Source: Duncaniella sp.
GTDB lineage: Bacteria > Bacteroidota > Bacteroidia > Bacteroidales > Muribaculaceae
Reading direction: 5' to 3'
Length of the DNA: 34,381 nucleotides
Assembly (NCBI GenBank): GCA_023664955.1
Contig: JAMPEV010000001.1
Location: forward strand, 561,275-595,655
The position numbers and the translations under genes were made by a program. Positions 25,832 to 34,152 of the stretch are shown here, in pieces; the first letter of the stretch is position 1, and every line of letters begins with the position of its first letter. The notes under the pieces were generated by a model, which worked only from the letters and a program-made list of their open reading frames with translations, had not been told where the DNA came from and did no database searches.

Positions 25832-26013
25832 AAATGTTTTTCCGGTATTTATTAGTGTGTACATGGCAATCCGAGGAATTCAGTTGCCATTTTATTCCGC
25901 AAAGCTACCTAATTTTTTCAAAAAAATTGACAATAGACACATTCCAAATTTTAAATTTAATAATATTAACATATTTTCACGTCCGAATTTACATTTCGTT
26001 TTATTTTACTCCC

Positions 26014-26021
26014 TACCTTTG
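26014..26021 (+). promoter_or_regulatory. Strong -7 box on the plus strand in a gene-free gap
   Basis: TACCTTTG followed by CAGCC is a full match to TAnnTTTG and has the context of strong Bacteroidales promoters. A -33 TTTG is not clear (the nearest, TTTC at 25994-25997, is too close). It points into a stretch with no open reading frame I can support. Confidence 0.6.
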
Positions 26022-26027
26022 CAGCCA

Positions 26028-26200
26028 AATTTCCCAAACGTAAAACACACTTGCTTTTTAAGCCAAGGGGGATAGGCTTTCCCCGTTGTTTTTGTCTTAA
26101 TGACTCTATAATTTTAGTTGAAGTCGATGCTATAAGGCACTTTCTAATGCCCGTGCATAAAAACAAAGGCGGACCATCACGTGTGAGTCCGCCCTATTTT
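26028..26200 (+). ncRNA. Candidate small structured RNA
   Basis: The largest gene-free gap (25832-26224) has a consensus -7 box (26014-26021) and ends in a terminator hairpin (26169-26193), framing a transcript of about 170 bases. Its folding signs are these. TTGTTTTTGT (26086-26095) can pair with ATAAAAACAA (26157-26166) over ten base pairs, closing a domain that includes GACT/AGTC (26102-26105 with 26122-26125) and GGCA/TGCC (26136-26139 with 26148-26151). Upstream, AAGCC/GGCTT (26060-26064 with 26075-26079) encloses a G-run that could pair with CCCC (26081-26084) as a pseudoknot. Identity is unknown; a 6S-like RNA is possible. Confidence 0.4.
26169..26193. terminator. Bidirectional hairpin terminator
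   Basis: GGCGGAC (26169-26175) pairs with GTCCGCC (26187-26193), with an inner TCAC/GTGA pair and a two-base bulge. On the minus strand it is followed by TTTGTTTTT, on the plus strand by CTATTTTATTT. It is 32 bp beyond the DUF3298 gene stop, so it can end that transcript and the plus-strand candidate RNA. Confidence 0.8.
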
Positions 26201-26224
26201 ATTTATGCAATAATATCACAAGCC

Positions 26225-27070
26225 TCAATACACTGTGTCAAACAGTTCCCTTACCTCCGGTTTCAGCATCTTTGCCACTTCGTAGGGAAAGACTGCCACG
26301 TCAATCATACCGGCCGAATAAGGGGCTATGTCGTAGGGATTATAGTGAAAATAGAGCATATTATTAGCAATATACGGCTTTCCGGGATAGGTGAGCTGCG
26401 ATGAGAATATACCTGCGGCATCCAGATTCATCGGATCAGCATCAAGCTGCCGTGCAAGAGCGTTTATTATAACCGGCATGATGGAATCCTGATATTCCGG
26501 TTTAAACATATTCTTAACATTGAGAACCTGCCCGGTGCGGAGGTCGTAGGTGAACGGACGTATGCCGGTCATCGGGTGAGCCCCACCGAGGAAGGTCGAT
26601 GTAGTGACTTGATAAGTCACCATCTCATCGTCAAGTTCCATTATCGACGCATTAACATTACCGAAATAAGCCTGTGCGCGGTCGTAACTATCGGGAATGG
26701 TGTCGACTGGCTCAGAATTCTTCACGTCGCCTATCACCGAAACATCGTTAAGGAATTTTCTCATCGCCCCTTCTATGGGTAGCTTGGCTGAATCACCATA
26801 TGCGAAACACACCAAAGAATCCTTGAGCTGGGTCAAATCAGCAGAGCCAAACCGCTCAGGCCAATGGACGGAGGTGTAAAGGTCAAGGTATACTGTATCA
26901 TAGTCGGTTATTAATTTAAAAATCTTTTCACCGGATTTCACCACCTCTCTCACATCGAAATTGGTGATTACATCCTCCCCTCCGGTTGAAGCGGCATCCC
27001 TGTTAACGCAGCCGCTCGCCAGCACTAAGCTGATCACAGCCACGGGTAGATAATTCATTAACTTTTTCAT
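26225..27070 (-). CDS. DUF4163/DUF3298 lipoprotein (RsiV-like)
   Basis: About 281 residues from the ATG at 27070 (MKKLMNYLP...). The lipobox LASGC (17-21) predicts a lipid anchor at Cys21. An N-terminal DUF4163-type part has GGAHPMTGIRPFTYDLRTGQVLNVKNMF, and the C-terminal DUF3298 part ends with PYIANNMLYFHYNPYDIAPYSAGMIDVAVFPYEV. This pair of domains occurs in the extracellular part of the lysozyme-binding anti-sigma factor RsiV, but here there is no sigma-binding part, so the function is open. The frame opens nine codons further upstream (27097); I prefer the shorter start because it begins a standard lipoprotein signal. Confidence 0.82.
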   Translation of the reverse strand: MKKLMNYLPVAVISLVLASGCVNRDAASTGGEDVITNFDVREVVKSGEKIFKLITDYDTVYLDLYTSVHWPERFGSADLTQLKDSLVCFAYGDSAKLPIEGAMRKFLNDVSVIGDVKNSEPVDTIPDSYDRAQAYFGNVNASIMELDDEMVTYQVTTSTFLGGAHPMTGIRPFTYDLRTGQVLNVKNMFKPEYQDSIMPVIINALARQLDADPMNLDAAGIFSSQLTYPGKPYIANNMLYFHYNPYDIAPYSAGMIDVAVFPYEVAKMLKPEVRELFDTVY

Positions 27071-27284
27071 AGTCGTGTTCATAAAAAAATTCGACAAAGA
27101 TTATAAAAAAACTCTTTAATACTATTATAACAGATATATATTGTAACAGCTTTGTAACCTTGCGATATTTATTTTTTATTAACAATAATGCGCCAGAACG
27201 GCGAAAATGACCAATTTTGAAGAAAAATCAACCCCAATTAACATCTTTATACTTTTCACTGTGTAAAAGTTGAAGAAAATTTCT

Positions 27285-27292
27285 TAACTTTG
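27285..27292 (+). promoter_or_regulatory. Candidate acpP promoter -7 box
   Basis: TAACTTTG followed by CAGC matches TAnnTTTG. A TGTG at 27260-27263 is a 3-of-4 match to the -33 TTTG with a 21-base spacer. Transcription would begin near 27299, 65 bp before acpP. No FadR/FapR-like operator is apparent. Confidence 0.65.
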
Positions 27293-27363
27293 CAGCGCAA
27301 AAGCGCAACTGCGTTAAATTGCACTTGAAATAGAAATTACTAATCAATAACATTTTTACAACT

Positions 27364-27603
27364 ATGTCTGAAATTGCATCACGAGTTAAAGCTATCATCG
27401 TTGATAAGCTCGGTGTTGACGAAAACGAAGTAACCGAAACTGCAGAATTTACTAAGGATCTTGGCGCAGATAGCCTCGACACCGTTGAACTCATCATGGA
27501 ATTTGAGAAGGAATTTGGCATCACCATCCCCGATGATCAGGCTTCTAAAATCGGCACCGTTCAGGATGCTATCGCTTACATCGAGGCTAACACCCAGAAG
27601 TAA
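27364..27603 (+). CDS. acpP: Acyl carrier protein
   Basis: A 79-residue acidic protein that carries growing acyl chains in type II fatty acid synthesis. The phosphopantetheine site is Ser37 in [10 protein letters not shown], with the usual four-helix pattern and the IPDD stretch after helix II. Length and order are typical. It is followed 161 bp later by fabF, the common Bacteroidetes arrangement. The leader has its own consensus -7 box. Confidence 0.97.
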   Translation: MSEIASRVKAIIVDKLGVDENEVTETAEFTKDLGADSLDTVELIMEFEKEFGITIPDDQASKIGTVQDAIAYIEANTQK

Positions 27604-27644
27604 TCCGGTCCGCAATTATTCTATTGCTCTCTGACCGAGCCACA

Positions 27645-27679
27645 AAGGCTCCCCTCGCCTCGCTGCGCGGTGGAGCCTT
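27645..27679 (+). other. Hairpin and possible second promoter between acpP and fabF
   Basis: AAGGCTCC (27645-27652) pairs with GGAGCCTT (27672-27679), followed by ATTTTAAATT, so it may partly end acpP transcripts. Downstream, TTTG (27700-27703) and CATCTTTG (27722-27729) at 18-base spacing give a near-consensus promoter before fabF. Acyl carrier protein is needed in excess over FabF, which partial termination would explain. Confidence 0.5.
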
Positions 27680-27764
27680 ATTTTAAATTCATACTTCACT
27701 TTGCGCTGGACGTGATTTGCGCATCTTTGCTCGCTGCCATCCAGCCGTTTAATAATATCTTACG

Positions 27765-29033
27765 ATGGAATTAAAAAGAGTCGTTGTAACCGGCCTTGGT
27801 GCCATTACTCCGCTCGGTAATGATGTTGAGACCACTTGGGTCAACGCTGTTGCCGGTAAGAGTGGCGCAGGTCCCATTACACATTTCGATGCTTCTAAAT
27901 TCAAAACTCAATTCGCTTGCGAAGTAAAGGGATACAATGCTAATGAGCATTTCGACCGCAAGAAGCTCCGCCAGCTAGACTTATATGCACAGTATGCCAT
28001 GGTAGCCGCACGTCAGGCGGTGGCTGATTCTGGTATCGAGGAAGCTGCCAACCTTGACCGCAACCGCGTGGGTGTGATTGTTGCAGCCGGTATCGGCGGA
28101 CTTCACACTTTCGAGGAAGAAGCCGGTTACTATGCCATAAATGGCGCTGAAATGGGTCCGAAATACAATCCCTTCTTCATCCCCAAGATGATTGCCGACA
28201 TCGCTTCAGGTCACATTTCTATGGAGTACAACTTCCATGGTCCTAACTTCGGTGTCGTTTCAGCTTGCGCTTCTTCTAACAATGCACTTATTGACGCATT
28301 CAACCTTATCCGTCTCGGCAAAGCTGATGCCTTTGTTACCGGAGGTGCCGAAGCCGCCATATATCCCGCGGGTGTGGGTGGCTTCAATTCTATGCACGCA
28401 CTCTCAACACGCAACGATTCTCCTGAGACCGCTTCTCGTCCATTCAGCAAGTCACGCGACGGCTTCGTAATGGGTGAAGGCTCTGTTGTGTTAATCCTTG
28501 AGGAACTTGAACACGCTAAGGCCCGTGGTGCGAAAATTTATGCTGAAGTTGCAGGCGGCGGCATGAGTGCCGACGCTTACCACCTCACTGCCACCCACCC
28601 CGAAGGTCTCGGCGCTATTCTCTCAATGAAGAATGCTCTTGAGGATGCCAATATGAAGCCTGAGGACATAGACTATATCAACGTTCACGGCACATCTACC
28701 CCAGTAGGTGACATCTCTGAGGTTAAAGCTATCGTTGAAGTGTTTGGCGATCAGGCTCACAAGCTCAACATCAGCTCTACAAAGTCAATGACAGGCCACC
28801 TTCTTGGCGCCACAGGCGCTCTTGAGGCTATGTTCTCAGTACTTTCTGTTAAGAACGATATCGTTCCTCCCACTATCAACCATGAGGAAGGCGACAATGA
28901 CGAGAACATCGACTATACACTCAACTTCACCTTCAACAAGGCTGAAAACCGCCCCGTGCGTGCGGCCCTGTCCAACTCATTCGGCTTCGGAGGTCACAAT
29001 GCTACTGTTATCGTAAAGAAGTACGAGGAATAA
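27765..29033 (+). CDS. fabF: Beta-ketoacyl-ACP synthase II
   Basis: A 422-residue condensing enzyme that elongates acyl-ACP with malonyl-ACP in fatty acid synthesis. The catalytic triad is present: Cys168 in VSACASS, His308 in NVHGTSTPVGD, and His345 in TKSMTGHLLGATG, with Lys340 nearby. The C-terminal NSFGFGGHNA motif is intact. The His-His-Cys set is that of FabF/FabB rather than FabH. It follows acpP and precedes a strong bidirectional terminator. Confidence 0.97.
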   Translation: MELKRVVVTGLGAITPLGNDVETTWVNAVAGKSGAGPITHFDASKFKTQFACEVKGYNANEHFDRKKLRQLDLYAQYAMVAARQAVADSGIEEAANLDRNRVGVIVAAGIGGLHTFEEEAGYYAINGAEMGPKYNPFFIPKMIADIASGHISMEYNFHGPNFGVVSACASSNNALIDAFNLIRLGKADAFVTGGAEAAIYPAGVGGFNSMHALSTRNDSPETASRPFSKSRDGFVMGEGSVVLILEELEHAKARGAKIYAEVAGGGMSADAYHLTATHPEGLGAILSMKNALEDANMKPEDIDYINVHGTSTPVGDISEVKAIVEVFGDQAHKLNISSTKSMTGHLLGATGALEAMFSVLSVKNDIVPPTINHEEGDNDENIDYTLNFTFNKAENRPVRAALSNSFGFGGHNATVIVKKYEE

Positions 29034-29070
29034 TAACTATATGCCGCTTTTTGACGGCAACAGTTCAATA

Positions 29071-29110
29071 AAAACATCCCGCATTGCATAATTGCAGTGC
29101 GGGATGTTTT
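29071..29110. terminator. Bidirectional terminator between fabF and the DUF3127 gene
   Basis: An 18-bp stem (29071-29088 with 29093-29110) with one wobble pair and a TAAT loop, starting in AAAA and ending in TTTT, between two convergent genes. Confidence 0.92.
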
Positions 29111-29133
29111 TTAGCCCATCCGGGCAAAAACGC

Positions 29134-29568
29134 TTAGAAAGGCAAATCATCGGTGGGGCTTGGAGCCAAGTCGGGAGCCGGCGGAGCAGGAACTGCGGCC
29201 GGAGTTGCATATCCCTGAGGCATTTGAGTTGCAGGACCATACTGAGGAGCTGCGGGTGCACCGAAGGCTGGTGCGGGTGTGGGCATACCCATACCGGCAG
29301 AATTAGCGTCTTCAGCCTTCCATGCGCGACATTCCACATACCAACGGCCATTGTATTCACGGCTATCAATGTCGAAACTGATTTTTACTATCTGACCTAC
29401 TTGAAGGGGAAACTGGTCGACACGGTCGCCGAAGAAATTGAAAAACACCTTGCGGGGATAAGTCTCCTGTGTCTCAAGAACATATTCGCGCTTCTTCCAC
29501 ACATTTCCTTTTTGTGATGTACCCCCAACTTCCGGGAGCGCCACTATAATTTTACCTGTAACTTCCAT
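29134..29568 (-). CDS. DUF3127 protein with an SSB-like acidic tail
   Basis: A 144-residue cytoplasmic protein. Residues 1-85 match DUF3127 (MEVTGKIIVALPEVGGTSQKG..., KVFFNFFGDRVDQF, GQIVKISFDIDSREYNGRWYVECRAWK), whose strand pattern suggests an OB-type fold. Residues 90-136 are low-complexity Pro, Ala, Gln and Gly. The chain ends TDDLPF, the same form as the DDIPF tip of single-stranded DNA-binding protein that recruits repair and replication proteins. The fold plus linker plus tip copy the SSB plan, so a nucleic-acid-binding role is inferred. It is not the canonical SSB of the genome as far as can be seen. Confidence 0.8.
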   Translation of the reverse strand: MEVTGKIIVALPEVGGTSQKGNVWKKREYVLETQETYPRKVFFNFFGDRVDQFPLQVGQIVKISFDIDSREYNGRWYVECRAWKAEDANSAGMGMPTPAPAFGAPAAPQYGPATQMPQGYATPAAVPAPPAPDLAPSPTDDLPF

Positions 29569-29773
29569 TTTCGGGTTATCTGTTTATACTGATTTAAGAA
29601 TACAAATTTAGTGATTTTTCAAATGCTCACCAACGAATTCACCAAAAACATCCACAAAATATAGGGCAATAATTTTAGTCGACAATTATAAGAAACAATT
29701 TTTAACTGACAGTTAAACAAACATAACCTCACTTTGTTATTAAATGTAAAATAACATTTCAACACTTTAAATT

Positions 29774-31087
29774 ATGCATAAAAGTTTCATCACGCTTCTA
29801 TTAGCAGTGTGCTTTATATCAGGGCTTAAAGCATATGCTACATTTCCATCGGCGGAACTTCGCGACTCTTTATTGAATGACCACAAGGTGATTTTCTTTG
29901 GCGAAGGAGCTAACCCCGAGGCTGACTCAATCAGGAACCTCGTGGAAAATTTCTATTATGACCAGTTCCGTTCGTTCCAAGATCCTGATGCCCCATATTT
30001 CCTATTTATGAGCCGCGGAGCCGACTTGGCTATGGGTATCGGCGGACTGGTGAGAATGAGAGGTTATTTAGATTGGGACGGCTCGGTGAATCAACCGGCC
30101 TTCTCTCCCTATTTCATTCCGGTGAGTCGTGACCCGCTGTCGCGTGAGAATCTTGGCACAACGCCTGCTGGAACTGCGCTGTTTTTCAGAGTCATAGGCA
30201 AGAATAAAAGAATGGGGCAATACCAACTCTATATTGAAGCCAATTTCAATGGATACAAGGGGCGTGACTTTCACTTGAAAAAAGCATATGCCACCATCAA
30301 CGACTGGACAATCGGCTATGCCGCCTCCACATTTGGCGACGGGGCTGCCGTGCCTCCTACAGTCGATTCTAATGGCCCGACAATGAAGATGGATAACACA
30401 AGCGTGTTGGTAAGATATATGCACTCCATTCGTCAAAAAGGGGACAAAGCCGTGGTTATCGCTGCCTCTCTCGAAACTCCGCAAATGACGCTCCAGCCAA
30501 GCGAATATACCGCAGCCCGAAACCAGTTTCTCCCTAACATTGCGGCAATGCTGCAATATGAGTGGTCGAGAGATGACCATGTGCGTTTGTCGGGAATAAT
30601 GCGGTTCCTCCCCTATCGCGATCTTGTCACAGAAAGAAGTCATCAAGCTTTTGGATATGGTGTGCAACTAAGCACTGTGTTCAGAATCGTACCCGCATTG
30701 AAATTTTATGGTACTTTTAATACCGGTAAGTCATACTCTAACTATGGCGGTGATTTCCTTTTAGGACAATATGACATGGTGACCGACGGCGACCATCCCG
30801 GAGAACTTAAACGCGTGCCCGGCTTCGGTTATTTTTTAGGCTTGCAGTATAACTTCCGACCAAATCTTTTCATGTCGGCTACTTTCGGACAGGGACGTTA
30901 CCTTCCTACTCAGGATCCTATCGGCACCGACTACAAGTATGGTCTCTACAGTGCAGCCAACATTTTTTGGAATTTGACTCCGCGTATCATGGTGGGAGCC
31001 GAAATTAACGTGGGTAAGCGTCAGGACTTCAACGGTGAACACGGATGGGCTCGACGTGTAGGCGCACTCGCATCATTCTCATTCTAA
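29774..31087 (+). CDS. DcaP-like outer-membrane porin
   Basis: A 437-residue exported protein with signal peptide at about 1-20 (ending LKAYA). The mature protein is rich in amphipathic strands with aromatic girdles (e.g. YFLFMSRGADLAMGIGGLVRMRGYLDWDG) and ends in Phe (SFSF), the classic barrel terminus. A short N-terminal helical part (SIRNLVENFYYDQ) resembles the coiled region of the trimeric DcaP porins of Bacteroidetes. DcaP-family channels take up small acidic solutes, but the substrate here is not shown. It is monocistronic in a clear AT-rich gap. Confidence 0.6.
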   Translation: MHKSFITLLLAVCFISGLKAYATFPSAELRDSLLNDHKVIFFGEGANPEADSIRNLVENFYYDQFRSFQDPDAPYFLFMSRGADLAMGIGGLVRMRGYLDWDGSVNQPAFSPYFIPVSRDPLSRENLGTTPAGTALFFRVIGKNKRMGQYQLYIEANFNGYKGRDFHLKKAYATINDWTIGYAASTFGDGAAVPPTVDSNGPTMKMDNTSVLVRYMHSIRQKGDKAVVIAASLETPQMTLQPSEYTAARNQFLPNIAAMLQYEWSRDDHVRLSGIMRFLPYRDLVTERSHQAFGYGVQLSTVFRIVPALKFYGTFNTGKSYSNYGGDFLLGQYDMVTDGDHPGELKRVPGFGYFLGLQYNFRPNLFMSATFGQGRYLPTQDPIGTDYKYGLYSAANIFWNLTPRIMVGAEINVGKRQDFNGEHGWARRVGALASFSF

Positions 31088-31141
31088 AATTTTAAAACAT
31101 CAATCTCTGAGTCCTCTGAGATCTCGGAGATAGTCCCAATC

Positions 31142-31645
31142 CTATATTCTCACCTTTCCAAGCTCTATCACTTCGAGGGAAATTGGGACACCGGCATCAA
31201 GATCAAGGCGCACAAGGGTTCGTTCCCTTTGCCAGCCATGATATCCGGCTGCACCGGGATTGATGTGTAGCAACCCTAATTGAGGGTCGGGCATTACTTT
31301 AAGAATGTGGGAGTGCCCGCTTACAAAGAGGTTTATGTGATTTTCAATAAGTGAACGTTTTACCCCGGGAGCATACTTTCCGGGGTAACCTCCTATATGG
31401 GTCATCCAAACATTAAACCCTTCGATAGAGAATACCTCCACTTCAGGGCATCGTCGACACACGTCTCCATGGTCAATGTTCCCTCTCACCGCCCTGACTA
31501 CAGGAACCACCTCCTCCAATCGGCGGACAACATCAATGTCGCCCACGTCGCCGGCATGCCATATTTCATCACAATCTTTAAAGTGAACAGCGTAGCGGTC
31601 GTCCCAGCATGAATGAGTGTCAGAGAGAATTCCTATTCGTTTCAT
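31142..31645 (-). CDS. YfcE/MJ0936-type metallophosphoesterase
   Basis: A 167-residue cytoplasmic phosphodiesterase of the calcineurin superfamily. Metal ligands are Asp9 and His11 (SDTH), Asp33 (GDVGD), Asn56 (GNID, normally GNCD), His83 (THIGGYPG) and His111/His113 (SGHSH). Length is typical. It lies 78 bp beyond the large lipoprotein gene in the same direction; whether they are co-transcribed is uncertain. The physiological substrate is unknown for this group. Confidence 0.93.
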   Translation of the reverse strand: MKRIGILSDTHSCWDDRYAVHFKDCDEIWHAGDVGDIDVVRRLEEVVPVVRAVRGNIDHGDVCRRCPEVEVFSIEGFNVWMTHIGGYPGKYAPGVKRSLIENHINLFVSGHSHILKVMPDPQLGLLHINPGAAGYHGWQRERTLVRLDLDAGVPISLEVIELGKVRI

Positions 31646-31723
31646 TATCTCAGTAATTGTTACGTAATCTTCAAAAAATAGCTTGGTTAATTTTATTTTT
31701 TTACGATTACTAAGTTAGGTGAG

Positions 31724-33745
31724 TTATTCTTTTTTTAGCAGGGTAATCCGATTCAGGAGTATAGTAGTGTTTAGATATGTAAGAGCGAGCTGATTAGGAC
31801 CGGCATTAAGCTTGACGGTTAGAGTGTTGGAAGGATGCACAGTAACCCAGTCAGTCCGACTCAGTGACGGACATACGAGGATACCGACATCCTTGCCATT
31901 TACGCTTATAGTACGCATTGCTGTCTCGCCAGTGCCGTTTGAGTACCCAATGTTGATGAAATATTCGCCTGCCTCAGGCGCATTGGCGTAGAAAGTAATA
32001 CGTGTATTATGGCGTGCGGCAAGTTCGATGTATTTGGTAGCCGTCTCGCGATGGTTGATCAGGTGGAGAGGCGTTCGCCGTGGAGTTATAGAAGTCGCCG
32101 GAATATTGATTCTTGCTTCTAATGGTGCAATTATATGACTTAGAGGGGAAAAACCTATATACTTTTGGTCAGCAATAGGCACAATGTCAATTATGGCTGT
32201 GGAATTGGGTGTATACGTATAAGTATCCGACTGAATTTCTTCAAGAAACACTCCATTCAGATATATTCCGTAACTCATGCCCAGCTTGAAATTAGATATA
32301 TGGGCAGAGGAAGGGGTTACCCATTTCAACACAGGAGTTTCGGGAAGTGTCAACGTAGGAACCATTGTGACATTTGTTTCCGGCAAATCATTGCCGGAAA
32401 GTGTTATGTCAATATTATGTTTCCCTACAAGGTCTGCCGGGACAAATGCAGGCGATTTACTAACGGAATCTATGAAAAATCCTGCTATACGGTCGCCTGT
32501 TCCCCGCACTGAAATTGTGAGTTCTGAATCCCGATACCGAAAATTGGAAAGAGTCTTTCTACCGGGGAAAAGTGACGGTAGCATCGGACTGAAAGATATA
32601 CCTTTAGGGGTAAACGCCATGCCTAAAAGCCCTTTTAACACTAACGACTGGCTCTCAGCGGGTATTGAATGATCGACGGCAATATTCCACATAGCAGCTA
32701 CTGCCGCAACAATTGCTTTCTCGTTACGTACCTTAGCAGCGCTGAGCGCACGTAAGACCTGGACAAGAGGATTCTCAGCGTTTGTAGATTTAATCGCAGG
32801 ATAAACAAGTGGTGCTCCTTGTGGAAGGATAGGAGATCGTGCCACAATCGAAGAGGCCATTTCAGGAGTGGCGATATCGAAGAGTATACAGAGTGAGTTG
32901 GCGATTTGGTCAGTGGAGTGTGAGAGAATCGGGTAATAATCCCCATAGAGATACTGACCATAGAAACCTAAGTTAGGCATCCACATCAAATCATTAATTT
33001 TACTCCTAATCTCTGAAGCCCTTTTGTGGTAATCATCGATGTCAGCATATCCGAGTTCATCTGCCATTTGGATCAGCACTGTGTAGGTTTGTGAGAGAAA
33101 GGCATTAACGCTTGTGGAAATCGTCTGGAAGCGATTGATAGGAGACATCCATTCAGGATAAAATTCCGAATAGGGAATTAAATGTTCTGAAGCACCATAA
33201 ATGAGAGGAGAAAGTTGGGAGACAACAACAGGTAATTGTCTGCGTAGCGTCGAGGTAATTACTTTGTAAGCCTCACGTAGCCAAGACTTGTCTCCGGTAA
33301 CACAGTAAACTTCCCAAGCAGCGATTGCCCAAGCGCAATTAGAAGCTGCAACCGGGAAATCGGGGGAAATTATGATACCCCCTTTCACAAGCGCTCGCAG
33401 AGCGTCCATCGATTCATGAGGATGAGTTGCAGCAAGCGAAAGATAGATTTGGAGCGGTGTGAAACTAGGTTTCTCAGTTGTTGCCTTGTTAAATAGAGCA
33501 TCACCTAAAGGCTGTGCTGAAAAAAATGACAGCTGGCTTTCATGACGTGAAGTATTATTCCAAGAATTAGAGATTTCCCAAGGTGACATTGCATTGAAGG
33601 AAATCTTCCCCCTGACAAGGCTATCAGGGTAAACCTCGAACTCATCACAAGAATAAATTGACTGTTTCACCGGCGATTGCTCCTTGCACGAAACAAGGAG
33701 AATAATCAGCATAAATGAATATATGAATCGGTGAAAAAAAGTCAT
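31724..33745 (-). CDS. Large lipoprotein with an (alpha/alpha)6 glycosidase-like region
   Basis: A 673-residue protein with lipobox LVSC (17-20), so a lipoprotein, and CKEQ after the lipidated Cys, an acidic/Lys-containing start compatible with surface export in Bacteroidetes. Residues about 95-370 form helical repeats (SLAATHPHESMDALRAL, AAWEVYCVTGD, YHKRASEIRSKINDLMW) resembling six-hairpin glycosidases such as MGH1/GH63-type enzymes. A beta-rich middle and a C-terminal carbohydrate-binding-like domain (about 545-670, EAGEYFINIGYSNGTGETAMRTISVNGK) follow. No catalytic acid pair can be assigned by eye. No SusC/SusD pair is adjacent, so it is not part of an obvious polysaccharide locus here. 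Confidence 0.6.
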   Translation of the reverse strand: MTFFHRFIYSFMLIILLVSCKEQSPVKQSIYSCDEFEVYPDSLVRGKISFNAMSPWEISNSWNNTSRHESQLSFFSAQPLGDALFNKATTEKPSFTPLQIYLSLAATHPHESMDALRALVKGGIIISPDFPVAASNCAWAIAAWEVYCVTGDKSWLREAYKVITSTLRRQLPVVVSQLSPLIYGASEHLIPYSEFYPEWMSPINRFQTISTSVNAFLSQTYTVLIQMADELGYADIDDYHKRASEIRSKINDLMWMPNLGFYGQYLYGDYYPILSHSTDQIANSLCILFDIATPEMASSIVARSPILPQGAPLVYPAIKSTNAENPLVQVLRALSAAKVRNEKAIVAAVAAMWNIAVDHSIPAESQSLVLKGLLGMAFTPKGISFSPMLPSLFPGRKTLSNFRYRDSELTISVRGTGDRIAGFFIDSVSKSPAFVPADLVGKHNIDITLSGNDLPETNVTMVPTLTLPETPVLKWVTPSSAHISNFKLGMSYGIYLNGVFLEEIQSDTYTYTPNSTAIIDIVPIADQKYIGFSPLSHIIAPLEARINIPATSITPRRTPLHLINHRETATKYIELAARHNTRITFYANAPEAGEYFINIGYSNGTGETAMRTISVNGKDVGILVCPSLSRTDWVTVHPSNTLTVKLNAGPNQLALTYLNTTILLNRITLLKKE

Positions 33746-33858
33746 GGTTTAGAGGGGGTGTATATAACTACAACAATAGCGATGTGGATTGTGTTGCAAA
33801 TCCTCACCGCCATTTTGCTGTATAATTGTTCAAATAAAAATCGGGTGGTTCTTGGGAC

Positions 33859-33885
33859 GGTAAACAAATGGTGTTTACCTTAAAC
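33859..33885. promoter_or_regulatory. Overlapping inverted repeats between rpsU and the lipoprotein gene
   Basis: GGTAAACA (33859-33866) pairs with TGTTTACC (33872-33879), and GTTTA at 33873 also pairs with TAAAC ending at 33885, giving three overlapping half-sites. Lacking a T-run, it suits an operator better than an rpsU terminator. The gap 33746-33923 otherwise holds no gene I can support. Confidence 0.4.
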
Positions 33886-33923
33886 AATCCTCCTTTCTGT
33901 TTATTACACAATAGGTGGACTGA

Positions 33924-34115
33924 TTACTCCTCAGTGGTGCGAAGATGCTGAACGTAAACCGCCTTCATCATTTTCTTGCGGTTAGTCACAGAGGGCTTTT
34001 CAAAAGCCTGACGTGAACGAAGCTCACGAACGATGCCGGTCTTTTCAAATTTACGTTTGAATTTCTTCAATGCCTTTTCGATGTTTTCACCTTCTTTTAC
34101 TTGTACGATGATCAT
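33924..34115 (-). CDS. rpsU: 30S ribosomal protein bS21
   Basis: A 63-residue basic small-subunit protein (MIIVQVKEGENIEKALKKFKRKFEKTGIVRELRSRQAFEKPS...), the normal length and sequence for bS21, which binds near the 3' end of 16S rRNA. No Shine-Dalgarno sequence is visible before its ATG, in contrast to some Flavobacteria where rpsU has one. It has a perfect consensus promoter and a leader with a stem-loop. Confidence 0.96.
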   Translation of the reverse strand: MIIVQVKEGENIEKALKKFKRKFEKTGIVRELRSRQAFEKPSVTNRKKMMKAVYVQHLRTTEE

Positions 34116-34152
34116 TTTGGTTTCTTGATTAAATATATTAAGTTAATAATTT

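Noticed and set aside
26051-26404. 117-codon plus-strand frame across the gap at 26.1 kb
   Set aside because: It runs into antisense of the DUF3298 gene and reads through the terminator hairpin; a non-coding RNA fits better.
27142-27160. Two TGTAAC motifs that could be ECF -35 boxes
   Set aside because: No CGTC follows at 16-17 bp; the -10 partner is absent.
27292-27312. GC-rich inverted repeat before acpP
   Set aside because: It straddles the predicted transcription start, so it would not form in the RNA, and it is only 7 bp with a bulge.
30068-30667. 199-codon minus-strand frame
   Set aside because: It is antisense to the DcaP-like porin gene and shows no family features.
33887-33896. 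AAGGAGG on the minus strand after rpsU, with a following TTG frame of 27 codons
   Set aside because: Spacing to TTG is one base, and a 7-base match is expected a few times by chance in this window.
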